Shown here: positions 30,901-40,981 of the stretch, piece by piece
Layout of the letters: each line of letters begins with the position of its first letter
Numbering within the stretch: position 1 is the first letter of the stretch
Assembly: GCF_023051165.1 (NCBI RefSeq)
Contig: NZ_JALKIG010000014.1
Span: forward strand, 1 to 53,494
Direction of reading: 5' to 3'
DNA length: 53,494 nt
DNA from: Veillonella sp. KGMB01456
Lineage (GTDB): Bacteria; Bacillota; Negativicutes; Veillonellales; Veillonellaceae
The notes under the pieces: model-generated
Seen by the model: only the letters and a program-made list of their open reading frames with translations
The model's database searches: none
What the model was told of the DNA's origin: nothing
Translations under genes and position numbers: made by a program

Positions 30901-32176
30901 AACCGCATTGATGCATTTTGAGTTCCGGACCAACTACGATTACGGAACGGCCGGAGTAGTCAACACGTTTACCCAAGAGGTTCTGACGGAAACGACCTTG
31001 TTTACCTTTAAGCATATCGGATAAAGATTTCAAAGGACGGTTGCCCGGACCTGTTACAGGACGACCGCGACGACCATTGTCGATCAAAGCGTCAACCGCT
31101 TCTTGCAACATACGTTTTTCGTTGCGCACGATAATATCAGGAGCGCCTAAATCTAATAAACGTTTTAAACGGTTGTTACGGTTAATTACACGACGATATA
31201 AATCGTTAAGGTCAGATGTAGCAAAACGACCGCCGTCGAGCTGAACCATAGGGCGTAATTCCGGCGGAATAACCGGTACTACATCCATAATCATCCATTC
31301 CGGTTTATTGCCGGACTGACGGAATGCTTCAACTACTTCCAAACGACGTACGGCACGAATTTTACGTTGGCCCGTAGCCGTTTCGAGTTCACTGCGAAGT
31401 TCAACATTAAGGCTTTCCAAATCCAATTCGGCAAGTAATGCTTTAATGGCTTCGGCCCCCATGTCAACGCACACGAATTCCACTTCTTCTTGAGCGCCTA
31501 ATTCGTAACGTTCTTCACGAGTCAATTCTTCATATTCTTTTTCTTCTTCGGCAATTTCAGTGTTAGCTTTTAATGCTTCATTAGCAGCTATTTTGCGTTG
31601 TGCTTCGGCAATAATCGCCAAACGGTCGCGGCGCTGAGCCACAGTTTCAATTTCAACCTGTTTGCCGTTGATTTTGTAATCTTCTTCATTGAATTGCGCT
31701 TCATATTCACGGAATTCAGTTTCAGATAACAACTGACGTTTCATGAGCGGCGTGCTGCCCGGATCAACTACGATGTAAGCAGCAAAGTAAAGTACGCGCT
31801 CTAAGGAACGTGGTGATACATCAAGGATAAGACCCATACGAGATGGGATACCCTTGAAATACCAAATGTGAGATACCGGTGTAGCCAATACAATATGACC
31901 CATGCGCTCACGACGCACTTTAGAACGAGTCACTTCTACACCACATTTATCGCAGACTACGCCTTTATGGCGAATGCGTTTATATTTACCGCAATGACAT
32001 TCCCAGTCCTTGGTCGGTCCAAAAATACGCTCGCAGAACAAGCCGTCACGTTCCGGTTTAAGCGTACGATAGTTAATTGTTTCCGGCTTTTTAACTTCCC
32101 CATAGGACCAATCTAAAATTTGTTCCGGCGAAGCCAAGCCGATTCGCATAGAATCGAATTCATTAACGTCTAGCAC
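27965..32176 (-). CDS. rpoC: DNA-directed RNA polymerase subunit beta-prime
   Basis: Catalytic-site subunit of RNA polymerase. The Mg-binding motif NADFDGDQM lies at 516-524 (D518, D520, D522). The N-terminal zinc ligands are in [20 protein letters not shown] and the second zinc site includes [13 protein letters not shown] near the C-terminal third. The frame opens at 32206, but the GTG at 32176 is eight bases from AAGGGAG and gives the normal N-terminus [17 protein letters not shown] (1403 aa). It starts 33 bases after rpoB and is followed by a terminator. Confidence 0.98.
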   Translation of the reverse strand: MLDVNEFDSMRIGLASPEQILDWSYGEVKKPETINYRTLKPERDGLFCERIFGPTKDWECHCGKYKRIRHKGVVCDKCGVEVTRSKVRRERMGHIVLATPVSHIWYFKGIPSRMGLILDVSPRSLERVLYFAAYIVVDPGSTPLMKRQLLSETEFREYEAQFNEEDYKINGKQVEIETVAQRRDRLAIIAEAQRKIAANEALKANTEIAEEEKEYEELTREERYELGAQEEVEFVCVDMGAEAIKALLAELDLESLNVELRSELETATGQRKIRAVRRLEVVEAFRQSGNKPEWMIMDVVPVIPPELRPMVQLDGGRFATSDLNDLYRRVINRNNRLKRLLDLGAPDIIVRNEKRMLQEAVDALIDNGRRGRPVTGPGNRPLKSLSDMLKGKQGRFRQNLLGKRVDYSGRSVIVVGPELKMHQCGLPKEMALELFKPFVMKRLVERQQASNIKAAKRQVERIGPGVWEALEEVIKEHPVLLNRAPTLHRLGIQAFEPILWEGRAIKLHPLVCTAFNADFDGDQMACHLPLSVEAQSEARTLMLSSHNILSTKDGKPVAVPSQDMILGTYYLTVVRQHTKEKAKYFANFDEVMLAYDSGVIGLQDILYIREEGHGRVETTAGRLIFNNALYPELRQYELQEDGHYTLGRVMDKKMVGKLVDQCFQLFGNEKTAELLDRVKSLGYSYARRAGMTIAIADIKVPTEKAEILQKADEDVEKVSRNYRRGYMSEDERYRKTIELWTQATEDVTDAMMDTMMRDQEGFNPVYMMAISGARGNKQQIRQLAGMRGLMADPSGRIIDLPIKANFKEGLTVLDYFTSSHGARKGLADTALRTADSGYLTRRLVDVSQDVIVREEDCDVVGIDLVRERARLASSTRQALSLLKDKLIGRVLDKDVVDPATGELVLAAETILTLQDLEALADHKITDIDLRGAHLGSDSDINHTNLVQKISLGETDEGIRQTLSETMVQNMLGKDTVNAVVDSEGNEVFPAHSALTEEGIEAILDSDVKEVQVRNNDIHGIEVEAIVEGSGIIEPLKDRIVGRTAAEELINKETGEVIVPLNGEITEELADEVVKHYETVKIRSVLTCHSPYGVCMKCYGRDLGTGNQVQVGEAVGIIAAQSIGEPGTQLTMRTFHTGGVAGDDITQGLPRVEELFEARRPKRHAIISEVEGTVRVVPNDNKKGTNTIFVTDKDGVEYDYLIPYGARIIVRDGDVVKLGARLTEGSINPHDIMRVMGTEATQRYLVYEVQKVYKSQGVEINDKHIEVIVRQMLHKVKVEEVGDADLLPGDPIDVNTFEEENRRLILNGKQPATGKRILLGITKAALATDSFLSAASFQETTRVLTDAAIKGKIDPLLGLKENVIIGKLIPAGTGMSRYRKIKVTKKEPQIEDVVAVEASAAVEE

Positions 32177-32209
32177 AAGTATCGCTCCCTTCTTTCGGAT
32201 ACTCAAATA

Positions 32210-35200
32210 TTAGTCTTCATCAGTTTCGGATTCGCCGACATACGTAGCCATAGTGCTAAGTATGTCGTCATCTTCCCCGCTCGTTACCGGTTCTTCTTCG
32301 ATAACATTCGCTTCTTCCGTATCGTCAGCTACTGCATCTGAGCCTTCCATTACTTCTTTGATTTCATCTTCATTGGTATCTACATCATCGTCGTCATCAA
32401 GTTCTTTGATTACAACTTCTTCTTGATCTTCGTTCAAAATCTTCACATCAAGACCGATACTCTGAAGTTCTTTAAGCAATACTTTGAAAGATTCCGGTAC
32501 GCCCGGTTCAGGAATATTTTCACCTTTAACAATCTTTTCGTATGCTTTCACACGACCTACCACGTCATCAGACTTAACAGTGAGCAATTCCTGCAAGGTA
32601 TACGCTGCACCATAGGCTTCCAACGCCCATACTTCCATTTCCCCGAAACGCTGACCGCCGAACTGAGCTTTACCGCCCAATGGCTGTTGCGTTACTAAGG
32701 AGTAAGGACCGGTTGAACGAGCATGGATCTTATCATCAACCAAATGGTGAAGTTTTAACATGTATACGTAACCAACGGTAACTTTGTTATCCATCGGTTC
32801 GCCCGTACGGCCGTCGTACAATACGGTTTTACCGTCATCATTTTTACCGGCAATACGGAGGGTATCGAATACGTCACTTTCGTGCGTGCCGTCAAATACC
32901 GGTGTAGCGATATGGATACCGGCTACATCAGGTTTTGGCATGCCGTAAGTTTCGTAGTCATAACCGTAAGATTCCAAATCTTTGCGGATTTCTTCGCGTT
33001 TTACACGAGCCGATTCAATAGCATCGATGATGTCAACCACTACCGAAATGTCTTTTAATTCAATCTGTAAAGATTCTTCCATTTCCGGAGCTTGGTCTTC
33101 ATCGTCAAAATATTCAATTTCAGCATCGCTGTATTCTTTTTCGATAGCGCGCAATTCGTCATAACGTTCGCGGCCACCGAGTTCAGTCAATTGTTTCTGT
33201 GCTTCCGCCAAGATTAAGCTCAACGCTTCTTCGCGGCGTGCATCGATTTCACTGTCCACATCAAGATGGGCAACAGTTACGTTTTCCGCCACTTTAGCTT
33301 TTAAAGCGTCCATTTCGCCGTATAATTCTTTAATGCGGTCGATATTATCCCAATAACGGCTGTCGGCTTTCGCTTGGTTCAATACATTTTGAATCTTGAG
33401 GTCGGTAGCTTTAATCTGCATACCGAGGCCCTGAACAGCCCAACCGAGGTGAGTTTCCAATACCTGACCGATGTTCATACGAGAAGGTACGCCCAATGGG
33501 TTCAATACGATTTGAACCGGTGTGCCGTCCGGCAAGAATGGCATGTCTTCCTGACGCATTACGCGGGAAACGACACCCTTGTTACCATGACGACCGGCCA
33601 TTTTATCGCCTTCGTGGATTTTACGTTTTTGTGCAATATATACACGAACTAATTTGTTAACGCCCGGTTGCAATTCATCACCGTTTTCACGAGTGAAAAC
33701 TTTAACGTCAACGATTTTACCGGATTCACCATGCGGCACACGAAGGGAAGTATCACGTACTTCACGTTCTTTGTCACCGAAGATGGCACGCAATAAGCGT
33801 TCTTCCGGCGTTAATTCAGTTTCACCTTTTGGTGTAACTTTACCAACTAAGATATCCCCCGGATGAACTTCCGCACCGATGCAGATGATACCTTCTTCGT
33901 CCAAGTTGCGAAGATTGTCATCGCCCGTATTCGGCAATTCACGGGTAATTTCTTCGGCACCCAATTTGGTGTCGCGTGCATCACATTCGTATTCTTCAAT
34001 ATGAATGGATGTATAAATATCTTCTTTGCAAAGCTCTTCGCTAAGCAAGATAGCATCTTCGTAGTTGTAACCTTCCCACGGCATGAACGCCACGAGCACG
34101 TTAAAACCGAGTGCCAATTCACCGCCGTCAGTAGCCGGGCCGTCAGCCAATACTTGGCCTTTAACAACGCGGTCGCCGCGGAATACGATTGGTTTCTGGT
34201 TGAAACATGTGGATTGGTTGGAACGAAGGAATTTATTTAATTTGTAAACGTCAACACGACCGTTGTCGCGCTGTACATGGATTTCATTACCCCAACAACG
34301 AGTAACGATACCTTCTTCTTTAGCCAGTACACAAACGCCGGAGTCAGTGGCTGCTTTGTATTCCATACCGGTACCTACAAGCGGAGCCTGAGCGCGGAGC
34401 AAAGGCACGGCCTGACGCTGCATGTTCGCACCCATCAAAGCACGGTTAGCATCGTCGTTTTCGAGAAACGGAATCATAGCGGTACCGATGGAAACAACTT
34501 CCTTCGGACTAACGTCCATGTAGTCAACTTTTTCAGGTGCTACTTCAAGGACTTCAGAACCGCGACGACAAGCGATATGCGTATCTACGAAGTTACCTTC
34601 GCTATCGAGAATGGAGTTAGCCTGTGCAATGGTCATGCCTTCTTCTTCGTCGGCCGTCATGTACACAACCTGATCCGTAACTTGTACTTTAATAATTTTG
34701 TTGGCCTGATCGCCGGTACCGTAGATTTTTTCTACACGACGATATGGCGCTTCAATAAAGCCGAATTCGTTAACTTTCGCATAGTTGGAAAGGGAAGAAA
34801 TCAAGCCGATGTTCGGACCTTCAGGTGTTTCGATCGGACACATACGACCATAGTGGGAGTGATGCACGTCACGAACTTCGAAGCCCGCACGTTCACGAGA
34901 CAAACCACCAGGTCCCAACGCGGACAAACGACGTTTGTGCGTCAATTCGCCAAGTGGGTTAGTCTGATCCATGAACTGGGACAACTGAGAGGAACCGAAG
35001 AATTCTTTAATAGCTGCCACTACCGGACGAATGTTGATGAGCGCCTGTGGCGTAATCATAGCATTGTCTTGAATCGTCATACGTTCGCGAACTACACGTT
35101 CCATACGAGTTAAACCGATGCGGAACTGATTCTGTAACAATTCGCCTACGCAACGCAAACGACGGTTACCCAAGTGGTCGATATCATCCACATGACCAAC

Positions 35201-36361
35201 GCCATCCATCAAGTTCAACAAGTAGCTGATGTTGGCAATCATATCTTCGCGAGTTACCGTACGATGTTCAAACGGCAAGTTGCTGTTATTGCAGATAACT
35301 TTGAAGGAGTGGCCTTCAGAGCTCTTCACATAGAATTCCGCAAAACCTTCACCGCTGAAAACGCCGCTATTCGCAACGATATCGAGCTGTTCTTCGTTCA
35401 TTACTGTATCAGCATCAACGATGATTTCGCCGGTTTCCATGTTTACGATTGGCTGAGCCAAAGTCTGACCTAACATACGTTGACGCCAGCCTAATTTTTT
35501 ATTCAATTTATAACGACCTACGCGCGCTAAATCGTAACGACGCGGATCGAAGAATAAATTGTCGAATAAATTACGTGCACTTTCTACTGTAGGCGGTTCG
35601 CCCGGACGTAATTTTTTGTAAATTTCAACCAACGCTTCTTCGGAAGATTCGGTGGTATCTTTTTCAAGGGTGCGAAGCAAGCGTTCGTCATATACGCGAT
35701 TGCCTTCTTCGTCAGTTTCACCATTCCAGAACAATTCCAAAATGGATTCATCCGTGCTCCAACCAAGGGCACGAACTAAAATTGTAGCCGGTAATTTACG
35801 ATTACGGTCGATACGTACGGATACGATTTCGTTAGCATCTGTTTCAAGCTCAATCCAAGCACCACGATTAGGAATGACTGTGGAACCGTACAAGCGGTTA
35901 CCCATAGTATCGATTTCACGAGTGTAATATACACCCGGGGAACGAACCAGCTGGGATACGATAACACGTTCCGCCCCGTTGATAATGAATGTACCGGTTT
36001 CGGTCATCAACGGGAAGTCGCCCATGAAAACTTCCTGTTCTTTAATATCCTGGTTTTCAGGATCATTATTAATCAAACGAACGTTAACACGCAATGGCGC
36101 CGCATAAGTAGCATCACGGTTCTTACATTCGTTAATATCGTATTTTGGCTCCCCAAGGCTAAATCCTTCAAAAGAAAGCACTAAATTACCTGAATTGTCT
36201 TTAATCGGAGAAATATCGTCAAAAATATTTTGTAAACCGCTCTCCAAAAACCACTCATAAGACTTGCGTTGCACGTCCAATAAATGTGGCATTTCTAGAA
36301 CTTCGTTAATTTTAGCATACGTATAACGCGTTCTTTTACCTACCTTCTCAGGTTTGAACAT
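32210..36361 (-). CDS. rpoB: DNA-directed RNA polymerase subunit beta
   Basis: Second large catalytic subunit of RNA polymerase (about 1383 aa). The rifampicin-binding region [20 protein letters not shown] has the sensitive-type residues D465, H475 and S480 (E. coli D516, H526, S531). The C-terminus carries an acidic extension ([18 protein letters not shown] and onward to the stop). A GTG at 36373 overlaps the GAGGGG ribosome binding site; the ATG at 36361 is preferred though its spacing is slightly long. rplK-rplA-rplJ-rplL are not upstream; rpoB has its own promoter and long leader. Confidence 0.97.
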   Translation of the reverse strand: MFKPEKVGKRTRYTYAKINEVLEMPHLLDVQRKSYEWFLESGLQNIFDDISPIKDNSGNLVLSFEGFSLGEPKYDINECKNRDATYAAPLRVNVRLINNDPENQDIKEQEVFMGDFPLMTETGTFIINGAERVIVSQLVRSPGVYYTREIDTMGNRLYGSTVIPNRGAWIELETDANEIVSVRIDRNRKLPATILVRALGWSTDESILELFWNGETDEEGNRVYDERLLRTLEKDTTESSEEALVEIYKKLRPGEPPTVESARNLFDNLFFDPRRYDLARVGRYKLNKKLGWRQRMLGQTLAQPIVNMETGEIIVDADTVMNEEQLDIVANSGVFSGEGFAEFYVKSSEGHSFKVICNNSNLPFEHRTVTREDMIANISYLLNLMDGVGHVDDIDHLGNRRLRCVGELLQNQFRIGLTRMERVVRERMTIQDNAMITPQALINIRPVVAAIKEFFGSSQLSQFMDQTNPLGELTHKRRLSALGPGGLSRERAGFEVRDVHHSHYGRMCPIETPEGPNIGLISSLSNYAKVNEFGFIEAPYRRVEKIYGTGDQANKIIKVQVTDQVVYMTADEEEGMTIAQANSILDSEGNFVDTHIACRRGSEVLEVAPEKVDYMDVSPKEVVSIGTAMIPFLENDDANRALMGANMQRQAVPLLRAQAPLVGTGMEYKAATDSGVCVLAKEEGIVTRCWGNEIHVQRDNGRVDVYKLNKFLRSNQSTCFNQKPIVFRGDRVVKGQVLADGPATDGGELALGFNVLVAFMPWEGYNYEDAILLSEELCKEDIYTSIHIEEYECDARDTKLGAEEITRELPNTGDDNLRNLDEEGIICIGAEVHPGDILVGKVTPKGETELTPEERLLRAIFGDKEREVRDTSLRVPHGESGKIVDVKVFTRENGDELQPGVNKLVRVYIAQKRKIHEGDKMAGRHGNKGVVSRVMRQEDMPFLPDGTPVQIVLNPLGVPSRMNIGQVLETHLGWAVQGLGMQIKATDLKIQNVLNQAKADSRYWDNIDRIKELYGEMDALKAKVAENVTVAHLDVDSEIDARREEALSLILAEAQKQLTELGGRERYDELRAIEKEYSDAEIEYFDDEDQAPEMEESLQIELKDISVVVDIIDAIESARVKREEIRKDLESYGYDYETYGMPKPDVAGIHIATPVFDGTHESDVFDTLRIAGKNDDGKTVLYDGRTGEPMDNKVTVGYVYMLKLHHLVDDKIHARSTGPYSLVTQQPLGGKAQFGGQRFGEMEVWALEAYGAAYTLQELLTVKSDDVVGRVKAYEKIVKGENIPEPGVPESFKVLLKELQSIGLDVKILNEDQEEVVIKELDDDDDVDTNEDEIKEVMEGSDAVADDTEEANVIEEEPVTSGEDDDILSTMATYVGESETDED

Positions 36362-36469
36362 ACCAGCTTTCACCCCTCATTTCAATTGGCTTACCTTCTA
36401 TTCTATAACGGTATGACATCAGACAAAAATCCAGGTCTCAGTTTTCCTGTTAACGCAATGACAAAATAA

Positions 36470-36502
36470 GCAAGGCTCTCATTTTTTTATTTTGAACCTT
36501 GC
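36470..36502 (-). promoter_or_regulatory. Hairpin in the rpoB leader, possible attenuator
   Basis: 9-bp stem (36494-36502 with 36470-36478, one U-G pair) and an A-rich 15-nt loop that contains the stop codon of the candidate leader ORF. The minus strand continues TTATTTTGTC, a poor T tract. Ribosomes finishing the leader ORF would cover this stem, so translation could influence its folding. Confidence 0.45.
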
Positions 36503-36565
36503 TTCGCCTTCGGTTAACACAACCTTGGAAGATTTACCCTTTATCAGTAACGATGTTATAGTCAT
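36479..36565 (-). CDS. Candidate 28-codon leader ORF upstream of rpoB
   Basis: ATG at 36565 follows AAGGGG by about 11 bases, with an in-frame stop just before it, and the frame runs 28 codons to TGA. The peptide starts MTITSLLIKGKSSKVV and ends in a basic KIKK. I recognise no family. It lies wholly inside the predicted rpoB leader, and its end overlaps a hairpin. It may be a regulatory leader peptide or a chance ORF; conservation in related genomes would decide. Confidence 0.4.
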   Translation of the reverse strand: MTITSLLIKGKSSKVVLTEGEARFKIKK

Positions 36566-36663
36566 ATTATTGAGTACCCCTTAATTTATACGACGCATTC
36601 GTACGCCTATAAAATAATATTATACATTAATCAATATATATCTGAGTACATTTGCAATTTAGT

Positions 36664-36692
36664 ATTATATCATTATAAAATTGCTTTGTCAA
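36664..36692 (-). promoter_or_regulatory. Consensus promoter of rpoB-rpoC
   Basis: Minus strand TTGACA (36692-36687), exact 17-nt spacer, TATAAT (36669-36664): a full sigma-70/sigma-A consensus. The start would be near 36657, leaving a leader of about 295 nt before the rpoB ATG. Confidence 0.85.
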
Positions 36693-36752
36693 AAATATTT
36701 TACAAAAAAAATTCCCGGACAATGACTGCAAAAAATTTTTTGAAAAATCACT

Positions 36753-36780
36753 TTGCCCATTCTCAAAACTCTGCTATACT
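36753..36780 (+). promoter_or_regulatory. Predicted promoter of the thi operon
   Basis: TATACT at 36775-36780 with a weak -35 (TTGCCC, 36753-36758, 16-nt spacer). The start would fall near 36787, only about 13 bases before the large leader hairpin. Confidence 0.5.
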
Positions 36781-36799
36781 GAAATCAATATATAACCAT

Positions 36800-36852
36800 G
36801 ACATGAAGGGGGAGCACCACCAAAAGGGTGCTCTCCCTTCATGTCTTTTTTT
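36800..36852 (+). terminator. Strong intrinsic terminator in the thi operon leader
   Basis: 19-bp stem (36800-36818 with 36827-36845; one G-U pair), 8-nt loop, then seven T. It is preceded by the thi promoter and followed 25 bases later by thiS. No upstream plus-strand gene needs it, so it probably acts as an attenuator or limits readthrough. No TPP aptamer motifs were found around it. Confidence 0.85.
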
Positions 36853-36877
36853 ATAGGAATTTTATAAGGAGGCATCC

Positions 36878-37072
36878 ATGATTGTCAACGGCAAAGAACA
36901 AACGCTTACGGAATCTGTGACAGTTTCCGCCTTTCTCGAAACTGCGGGCTACAATTCCAAACGCGTTGTGGTGGAGCGAAACCGCATCATCATTCCGCAA
37001 AGCGAATTCGAATCAACTTGGTTACTGGACAGCGACACGCTGGAAATTGTTCACTTCGTAGGAGGCGGCTGA
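36878..37072 (+). CDS. thiS: Sulfur carrier protein ThiS
   Basis: Small ubiquitin-like protein (64 aa) whose C-terminal Gly-Gly is adenylated and thiocarboxylated to donate sulfur for thiazole formation. The sequence starts MIVNGKEQTL and ends HFVGGG. The codons for the terminal glycines (GGAGGC) also form the ribosome binding site of thiF, and the two genes share one base (TGATG), so translation is tightly coupled. First gene of thiS-thiF-thiG-thiH-tenI. Confidence 0.95.
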   Translation: MIVNGKEQTLTESVTVSAFLETAGYNSKRVVVERNRIIIPQSEFESTWLLDSDTLEIVHFVGGG

Positions 37073-37863
37073 TGAATATTACAGTAAACGGCCAAGCCCG
37101 GTCGGTAGCTCCCGGCTCGGTTACGGCGGATATCATTACCAACGGCAGCGATGACCTTTGGTTACTAAACGGCTTTGCCGTCGATGGGGCAACGCCCCTC
37201 AAAGAGGGCGATGCTTTATTACGCGTGTCACGCACTGAAGCACCTGACGAAGCAACGTACGACGCCGTATGGAACGCTCGTTACGGCAAAACCATTTATA
37301 ACAAGCTAAAGTCGAGCCACATTCCCATCTGCGGTGCCGGCGGTCTTGGCTCACATATCGCCATTAGCCTCGCGCGGCTTGGCATCGGCGAGCTCACCAT
37401 CATCGACAAGGATGTGGTAGACATTACGAACCTTGGTCGCCAAGCTTATGAAATGACGGATTTGGGCAAACCGAAAGTTGTAGCCTTAAAAGATATTCTT
37501 CACCGCATCAATCCGTTCATCAAAGTGAACGCCGTCCACACCACCATCAACAGCAGTAATTTTGACAACTATTTAAAAGGCTTCCCCTACATCATCGAAG
37601 CCTTCGACTCGGCTGAAAACAAGGCGGAATTAACAAGCTATGTACTAACGCATTATCCCGCAACAACGTTAATCGGGGCCAGCGGCGTCAGCGGTTACGA
37701 TCATCCGAATACGGTCCAAACCAAAGAATTATTCAGCCGCTATTACCAAACAGGTGACGGCCACAGCGAAAGCACCCTCGGACTTTTGGCACCGCGTGTC
37801 ATGCTCTGTGCCGCTCACGAAGCAACCATGCTCTTACATTTATTACTGACTCAAAAGGAGTGA
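37072..37863 (+). CDS. thiF: ThiS adenylyltransferase ThiF with N-terminal ThiS-like domain
   Basis: E1-like enzyme that adenylates the ThiS C-terminus. 263 aa from ATG 37072. Residues about 1-58 form a second beta-grasp, ThiS-like unit (MNITVNGQARSVAPGSVTAD and the segment around WLLNGFAVDG) that lacks a terminal Gly-Gly. The rest is the Rossmann E1 domain with the ATP loop GAGGLGSHIA, the acidic IIDKDVVDITNLGRQ and the catalytic-type AFDSAENK. It belongs with the clostridial-type ThiF family rather than the MoeB-like long form: the CXXC zinc pairs are missing. Confidence 0.9.
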   Translation: MNITVNGQARSVAPGSVTADIITNGSDDLWLLNGFAVDGATPLKEGDALLRVSRTEAPDEATYDAVWNARYGKTIYNKLKSSHIPICGAGGLGSHIAISLARLGIGELTIIDKDVVDITNLGRQAYEMTDLGKPKVVALKDILHRINPFIKVNAVHTTINSSNFDNYLKGFPYIIEAFDSAENKAELTSYVLTHYPATTLIGASGVSGYDHPNTVQTKELFSRYYQTGDGHSESTLGLLAPRVMLCAAHEATMLLHLLLTQKE

Positions 37864-37867
37864 CACT

Positions 37868-38692
37868 ATGTCAACAACAGCCTCACAACAGGCCACCATC
37901 GAACCAAGTTCTAAATTTACACCGGAAGGCGATACCTTCACGCTGGGCGGCAAAACATTTTCTTCCCGCCTTATCTTAGGTTCCGGCAAATTTTCACTAC
38001 CCCTTATAAAAGCCGTCGCCGAAGAAGGCAAGGCTCAAATCATCACCTTAGCTTTGCGTCGCGCCACGCCGGACGGGCAAGAAAACATCTTAGACTTTAT
38101 GCCTAAAGATGTAACCTTATTGCCAAATACCTCAGGTGCCCGCACAGCGGAAGAAGCGGTGCGCATTGCCGAACTCTCCCGTGCCATGGGCTGCGGCGAT
38201 TTTGTCAAAGTAGAAATCATTAGCGATGCCCGCTGGCTCTTGCCGGATAACCAAGAAACCATCCGTGCCACCAAAATGCTGGCCGATAAAGGCTTTGTCG
38301 TACTCCCTTATATGTATCCCGATTACTATGCCACTAAGGCTCTTGAAGAAGCCGGCGCAGCCGCCATCATGCCCCTCGCCGCACCGATTGGCAGTAACCG
38401 CGGTCTTTGTACCAAAGCTTTCATCGACATTGTTCTAAAAAGTACGGACTTGCCGGTTATCGTCGATGCAGGCATCGGCAAACCGTCGGAAGCATGCGAA
38501 GCCATGGAGATGGGTGTCACCGCCATCATGTGCAACACGGCCATCGCCACGGCCGGCAATGTAGCGCAAATGTGTAAAGCTTTTCGCCTCGCCATCGAAG
38601 CCGGTCGCCTGGCGTACCTTGGCCAAACGGGCCGCGTTATTGCGGACCAAGCGGAAGCATCCAGCCCACTCACGGGCTTCTTGAACGATTAA
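37868..38692 (+). CDS. thiG: Thiazole synthase ThiG
   Basis: TIM-barrel enzyme that joins deoxyxylulose 5-phosphate, dehydroglycine and the ThiS thiocarboxylate sulfur into the thiazole phosphate. 274 aa; the Schiff-base lysine is K114 in DFVKVEII. Typical blocks are SRLILGSGKF, LLPNTSGARTAEEAVR, PLAAPIGSNRG and VDAGIGKPSEA. An N-terminal extension of about 20 residues precedes the usual start. It begins four bases after thiF. Confidence 0.95.
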   Translation: MSTTASQQATIEPSSKFTPEGDTFTLGGKTFSSRLILGSGKFSLPLIKAVAEEGKAQIITLALRRATPDGQENILDFMPKDVTLLPNTSGARTAEEAVRIAELSRAMGCGDFVKVEIISDARWLLPDNQETIRATKMLADKGFVVLPYMYPDYYATKALEEAGAAAIMPLAAPIGSNRGLCTKAFIDIVLKSTDLPVIVDAGIGKPSEACEAMEMGVTAIMCNTAIATAGNVAQMCKAFRLAIEAGRLAYLGQTGRVIADQAEASSPLTGFLND

Positions 38693-38810
38693 ATACATAC
38701 ACACGAAATGATTACGTGCGCATCTTCAAGACAAGTTCTTCCGACATTGATCACCGGATTACTTTCCTAATGCGCAATTAAACTCAAGCTAAATAATTTA
38801 GGAGATCATA

Positions 38811-40049
38811 ATGAATATATTACCTACTCCTCGTCATATGATGCCGCCCAAGCTCAATGGCCACATCAAAACGGCCACGCCCGACGACGAAGCTGTATTA
38901 AAAAATAACATCATGGCCTACACTTCGTCCATGGACCAATTGGATATGACGCGGCTCAACTATGTGCTGAATACTAAAAACAGCTTTTCTGATAAAAACT
39001 TTACCGCCCACCATGTAGAGCAAGCCTTGGCCAAAGACACATTGGAGCCGGAAGATTTTATGGCCCTCCTCAGTACGGCTGCCGCTCCCTATTTAGAGGC
39101 GATGGCGCAAAAAGCCAAAACCTTAACGCGGGCTCGCTTCGGCAATAACGTGCAACTATTCACGCCCCTCTATATCGCCAACTACTGCCATAACGGTTGT
39201 CGTTACTGTGGTTTTAACAGTAAACAAACGATTAAACGCGCCCAACTTTCCATGGATGATGTGAAACGCGAGTTAGAAAGCATTGCTCAAACAGGCTTAC
39301 AAGAAATTCTATTTTTAACCGGTGAATCAGAATCGCGCTCTTCCATCGAATATATTGCAGCCGCCCTCGAACTGGCCAAACCATATTTTGCCAACATCGG
39401 CATAGAAATCTATCCGGCCAATCAAGCGGACTACGAAATTCTCCATCAAGCAGGCGCGGACTTCATCACTGTATTCCAAGAGTCTTACGACCTTAAAGCG
39501 TATGAATACTACCACCCTTACGGCAATAAACGCTCCTTCCCGTATCGCTTTTATGCCCAAGAACGGGCTTTGAACAGCGGCTTTAGAGGCGCCGGCTTTG
39601 CCGCTTTATTAGGTCTTAGCAATTTCCGCTACGATGCCTTAGCCACCGGGCTTCACGTCTGGTCTACGCAACAAGCCTTCCCGGCCGCCGAACTCAGTTT
39701 TTCCGTACCACGCTTGCGTCCGGTTAACGGTGAACTGGGACACTTCAACCATTTAGTGAGCGACCGTGACTTCTTACAAATCATGTGTGCCTATCGTTTG
39801 TTTGTTCCGCAAGCACAAATTACCGTATCCAGCCGCGAAAGCAAAGAATTCCGCAATGCAGTCATGAATATTTGTGCCACCAAAGTATCGGCCGGCGTTC
39901 AAGTGGATGTGGGCGGCCACAGTGCCAGTAATAAACATCGCAGTAGCGACCAATTTGACATTAGCGATACCCGCAGCGTTGCCGAAATGCATGATGATAT
40001 TCAAAAACTGGGCCTCCAGGTAGTGTACCATGACCACATCCGTGTCTAA
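38811..40049 (+). CDS. thiH: 2-iminoacetate synthase ThiH (radical SAM)
   Basis: Radical-SAM tyrosine lyase that makes dehydroglycine (2-iminoacetate) for ThiG under anaerobic conditions. The [4Fe-4S] motif is CHNGCRYC (C126, C130, C133), followed by FLTGESESRSSIEYI and the C-terminal biotin/thiamin-associated domain with VDVGGHSASN. 412 aa from ATG 38811 with GGAG upstream. A 118-nt gap without evident signals separates it from thiG. Use of ThiH rather than oxygen-dependent ThiO fits an anaerobe. Confidence 0.95.
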   Translation: MNILPTPRHMMPPKLNGHIKTATPDDEAVLKNNIMAYTSSMDQLDMTRLNYVLNTKNSFSDKNFTAHHVEQALAKDTLEPEDFMALLSTAAAPYLEAMAQKAKTLTRARFGNNVQLFTPLYIANYCHNGCRYCGFNSKQTIKRAQLSMDDVKRELESIAQTGLQEILFLTGESESRSSIEYIAAALELAKPYFANIGIEIYPANQADYEILHQAGADFITVFQESYDLKAYEYYHPYGNKRSFPYRFYAQERALNSGFRGAGFAALLGLSNFRYDALATGLHVWSTQQAFPAAELSFSVPRLRPVNGELGHFNHLVSDRDFLQIMCAYRLFVPQAQITVSSRESKEFRNAVMNICATKVSAGVQVDVGGHSASNKHRSSDQFDISDTRSVAEMHDDIQKLGLQVVYHDHIRV

Positions 40050-40785
40050 AAACGAAGTTTTCAACTTAAAAGCTCCCTCAACTGCGCAAGGGGACGCAAC
40101 CACACAAGGTTCTATGAAACTAACCTATGTCACTCATTTACCCGCACTCTATGAGTTTTTAGGAAAAATAAATTCACCCTTGTCACCGACCGACTATTTA
40201 CGAGCTCTAATTAAGTCCGGTCCCGATGCAGTATTGCTTCGAGCTAAGGAATTATCCATCAAAGAGTATGAGGACCTACTCACAGAACTTCTTCCCATAG
40301 CTAAAACGGTCGGCACGGAGCTCATCATCAGCCACCATATCGACTTAGCCATAAAATATAATTTGCCGGCTCAACTTTCAGTGCCCGAATGTCTCGATAT
40401 AACGGCTCAAGCCCAGGCAGAGTCTGTTTTAGGATATAAAGTTCTTATGCCTGCCCCGTTTAAATTTGGGGTTTCAGTTCATTCTTTAGGTGAAGCCCAA
40501 AAAGGAGAATCTCAGGGTGCCAAATGGTTAGTCTTAGGGCACTTATTCCCTTCTCGCTGCAAACCGGGACTGGCACCGCGAAATAGCGCCGAATGCCAGG
40601 ACGTGCTTGAGTTCGCGAAAGCCCACCATATCCCCCTTCACGCTATCGGCGGCATAAACTTTAACACGTTCAGCCAACTTCCAAAAGGATTTGCGGGCAT
40701 CTATGTAATGACGGAAACCATGGAACAGGAAGATATTTACGGTTACACGAAAAAATGGCGGCAACTGTTAAGCGGCATTGAATAA
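40030..40785 (+). CDS. TenI/ThiE-family protein, probably thiazole tautomerase-like
   Basis: Thiamine phosphate synthase superfamily TIM barrel. Family blocks: LLRAKELSIKEYEDLL, SHHIDLA, GVSVHSLGEA, LGHLFPSRCKPGLAPR, and HAIGGINF. The ThiE pattern DGVHLGQ-D is replaced by QLSVPECLDI, which fits TenI (thiazole tautomerase) or a divergent ThiE. The 251-aa frame starts at ATG 40030, overlapping thiH by 20 nt, but has a Ser/Thr-rich 28-residue N-terminal stretch; an alternative ATG at 40114 begins at the conserved domain. Last gene of the thi operon. Confidence 0.8.
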   Translation: MTTSVSKNEVFNLKAPSTAQGDATTQGSMKLTYVTHLPALYEFLGKINSPLSPTDYLRALIKSGPDAVLLRAKELSIKEYEDLLTELLPIAKTVGTELIISHHIDLAIKYNLPAQLSVPECLDITAQAQAESVLGYKVLMPAPFKFGVSVHSLGEAQKGESQGAKWLVLGHLFPSRCKPGLAPRNSAECQDVLEFAKAHHIPLHAIGGINFNTFSQLPKGFAGIYVMTETMEQEDIYGYTKKWRQLLSGIE

Positions 40786-40806
40786 ACTTAGTTTTCTATT
40801 AACTAC

Positions 40807-40850
40807 AAAAGGCGCTTGAATCTAAGCAGAGATAGATTCAGGCGCCTTTT
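40807..40850. terminator. Bidirectional terminator between the thi operon and aspA
   Basis: 18-bp stem (40807-40824 with 40833-40850, one T-G pair), 8-nt loop, A-run on the left arm and T-run on the right, so it can end transcripts from both converging operons. Confidence 0.85.
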
Positions 40851-40934
40851 ATAAGGGTCATTGGCTATATTTTTATTGTATTGAATATGTAGTATTTGAT
40901 ATTCCGCATCTAGGATTTAAAATCCAGTACTCAA

Positions 40935-40980
40935 TATCTAATACTTTGTATTCGGCATTCAGTATCTAATACTTTGTATT
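40935..40980. repeat. Short direct repeat downstream of aspA
   Basis: The 18-base unit TATCTAATACTTTGTATT occurs at 40935-40952 and 40963-40980 (period 28), and weaker copies may extend left to about 40880. Function unknown. Confidence 0.7.
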
Positions 40981-40981
40981 A

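Noticed and set aside
34277-35113. 278-codon plus-strand open frame
   Set aside because: Entirely antisense to rpoB with no ribosome binding site or recognisable domain.
36787-36877. TPP riboswitch in the thi leader
   Set aside because: The leader is almost entirely one terminator hairpin; conserved TPP aptamer motifs (CUGAGA, ACCUGA) are absent.
40880-40980. CRISPR-like repeats after aspA
   Set aside because: Only two good copies, period 28, no conserved palindromic repeat or spacers, no cas genes in the window.
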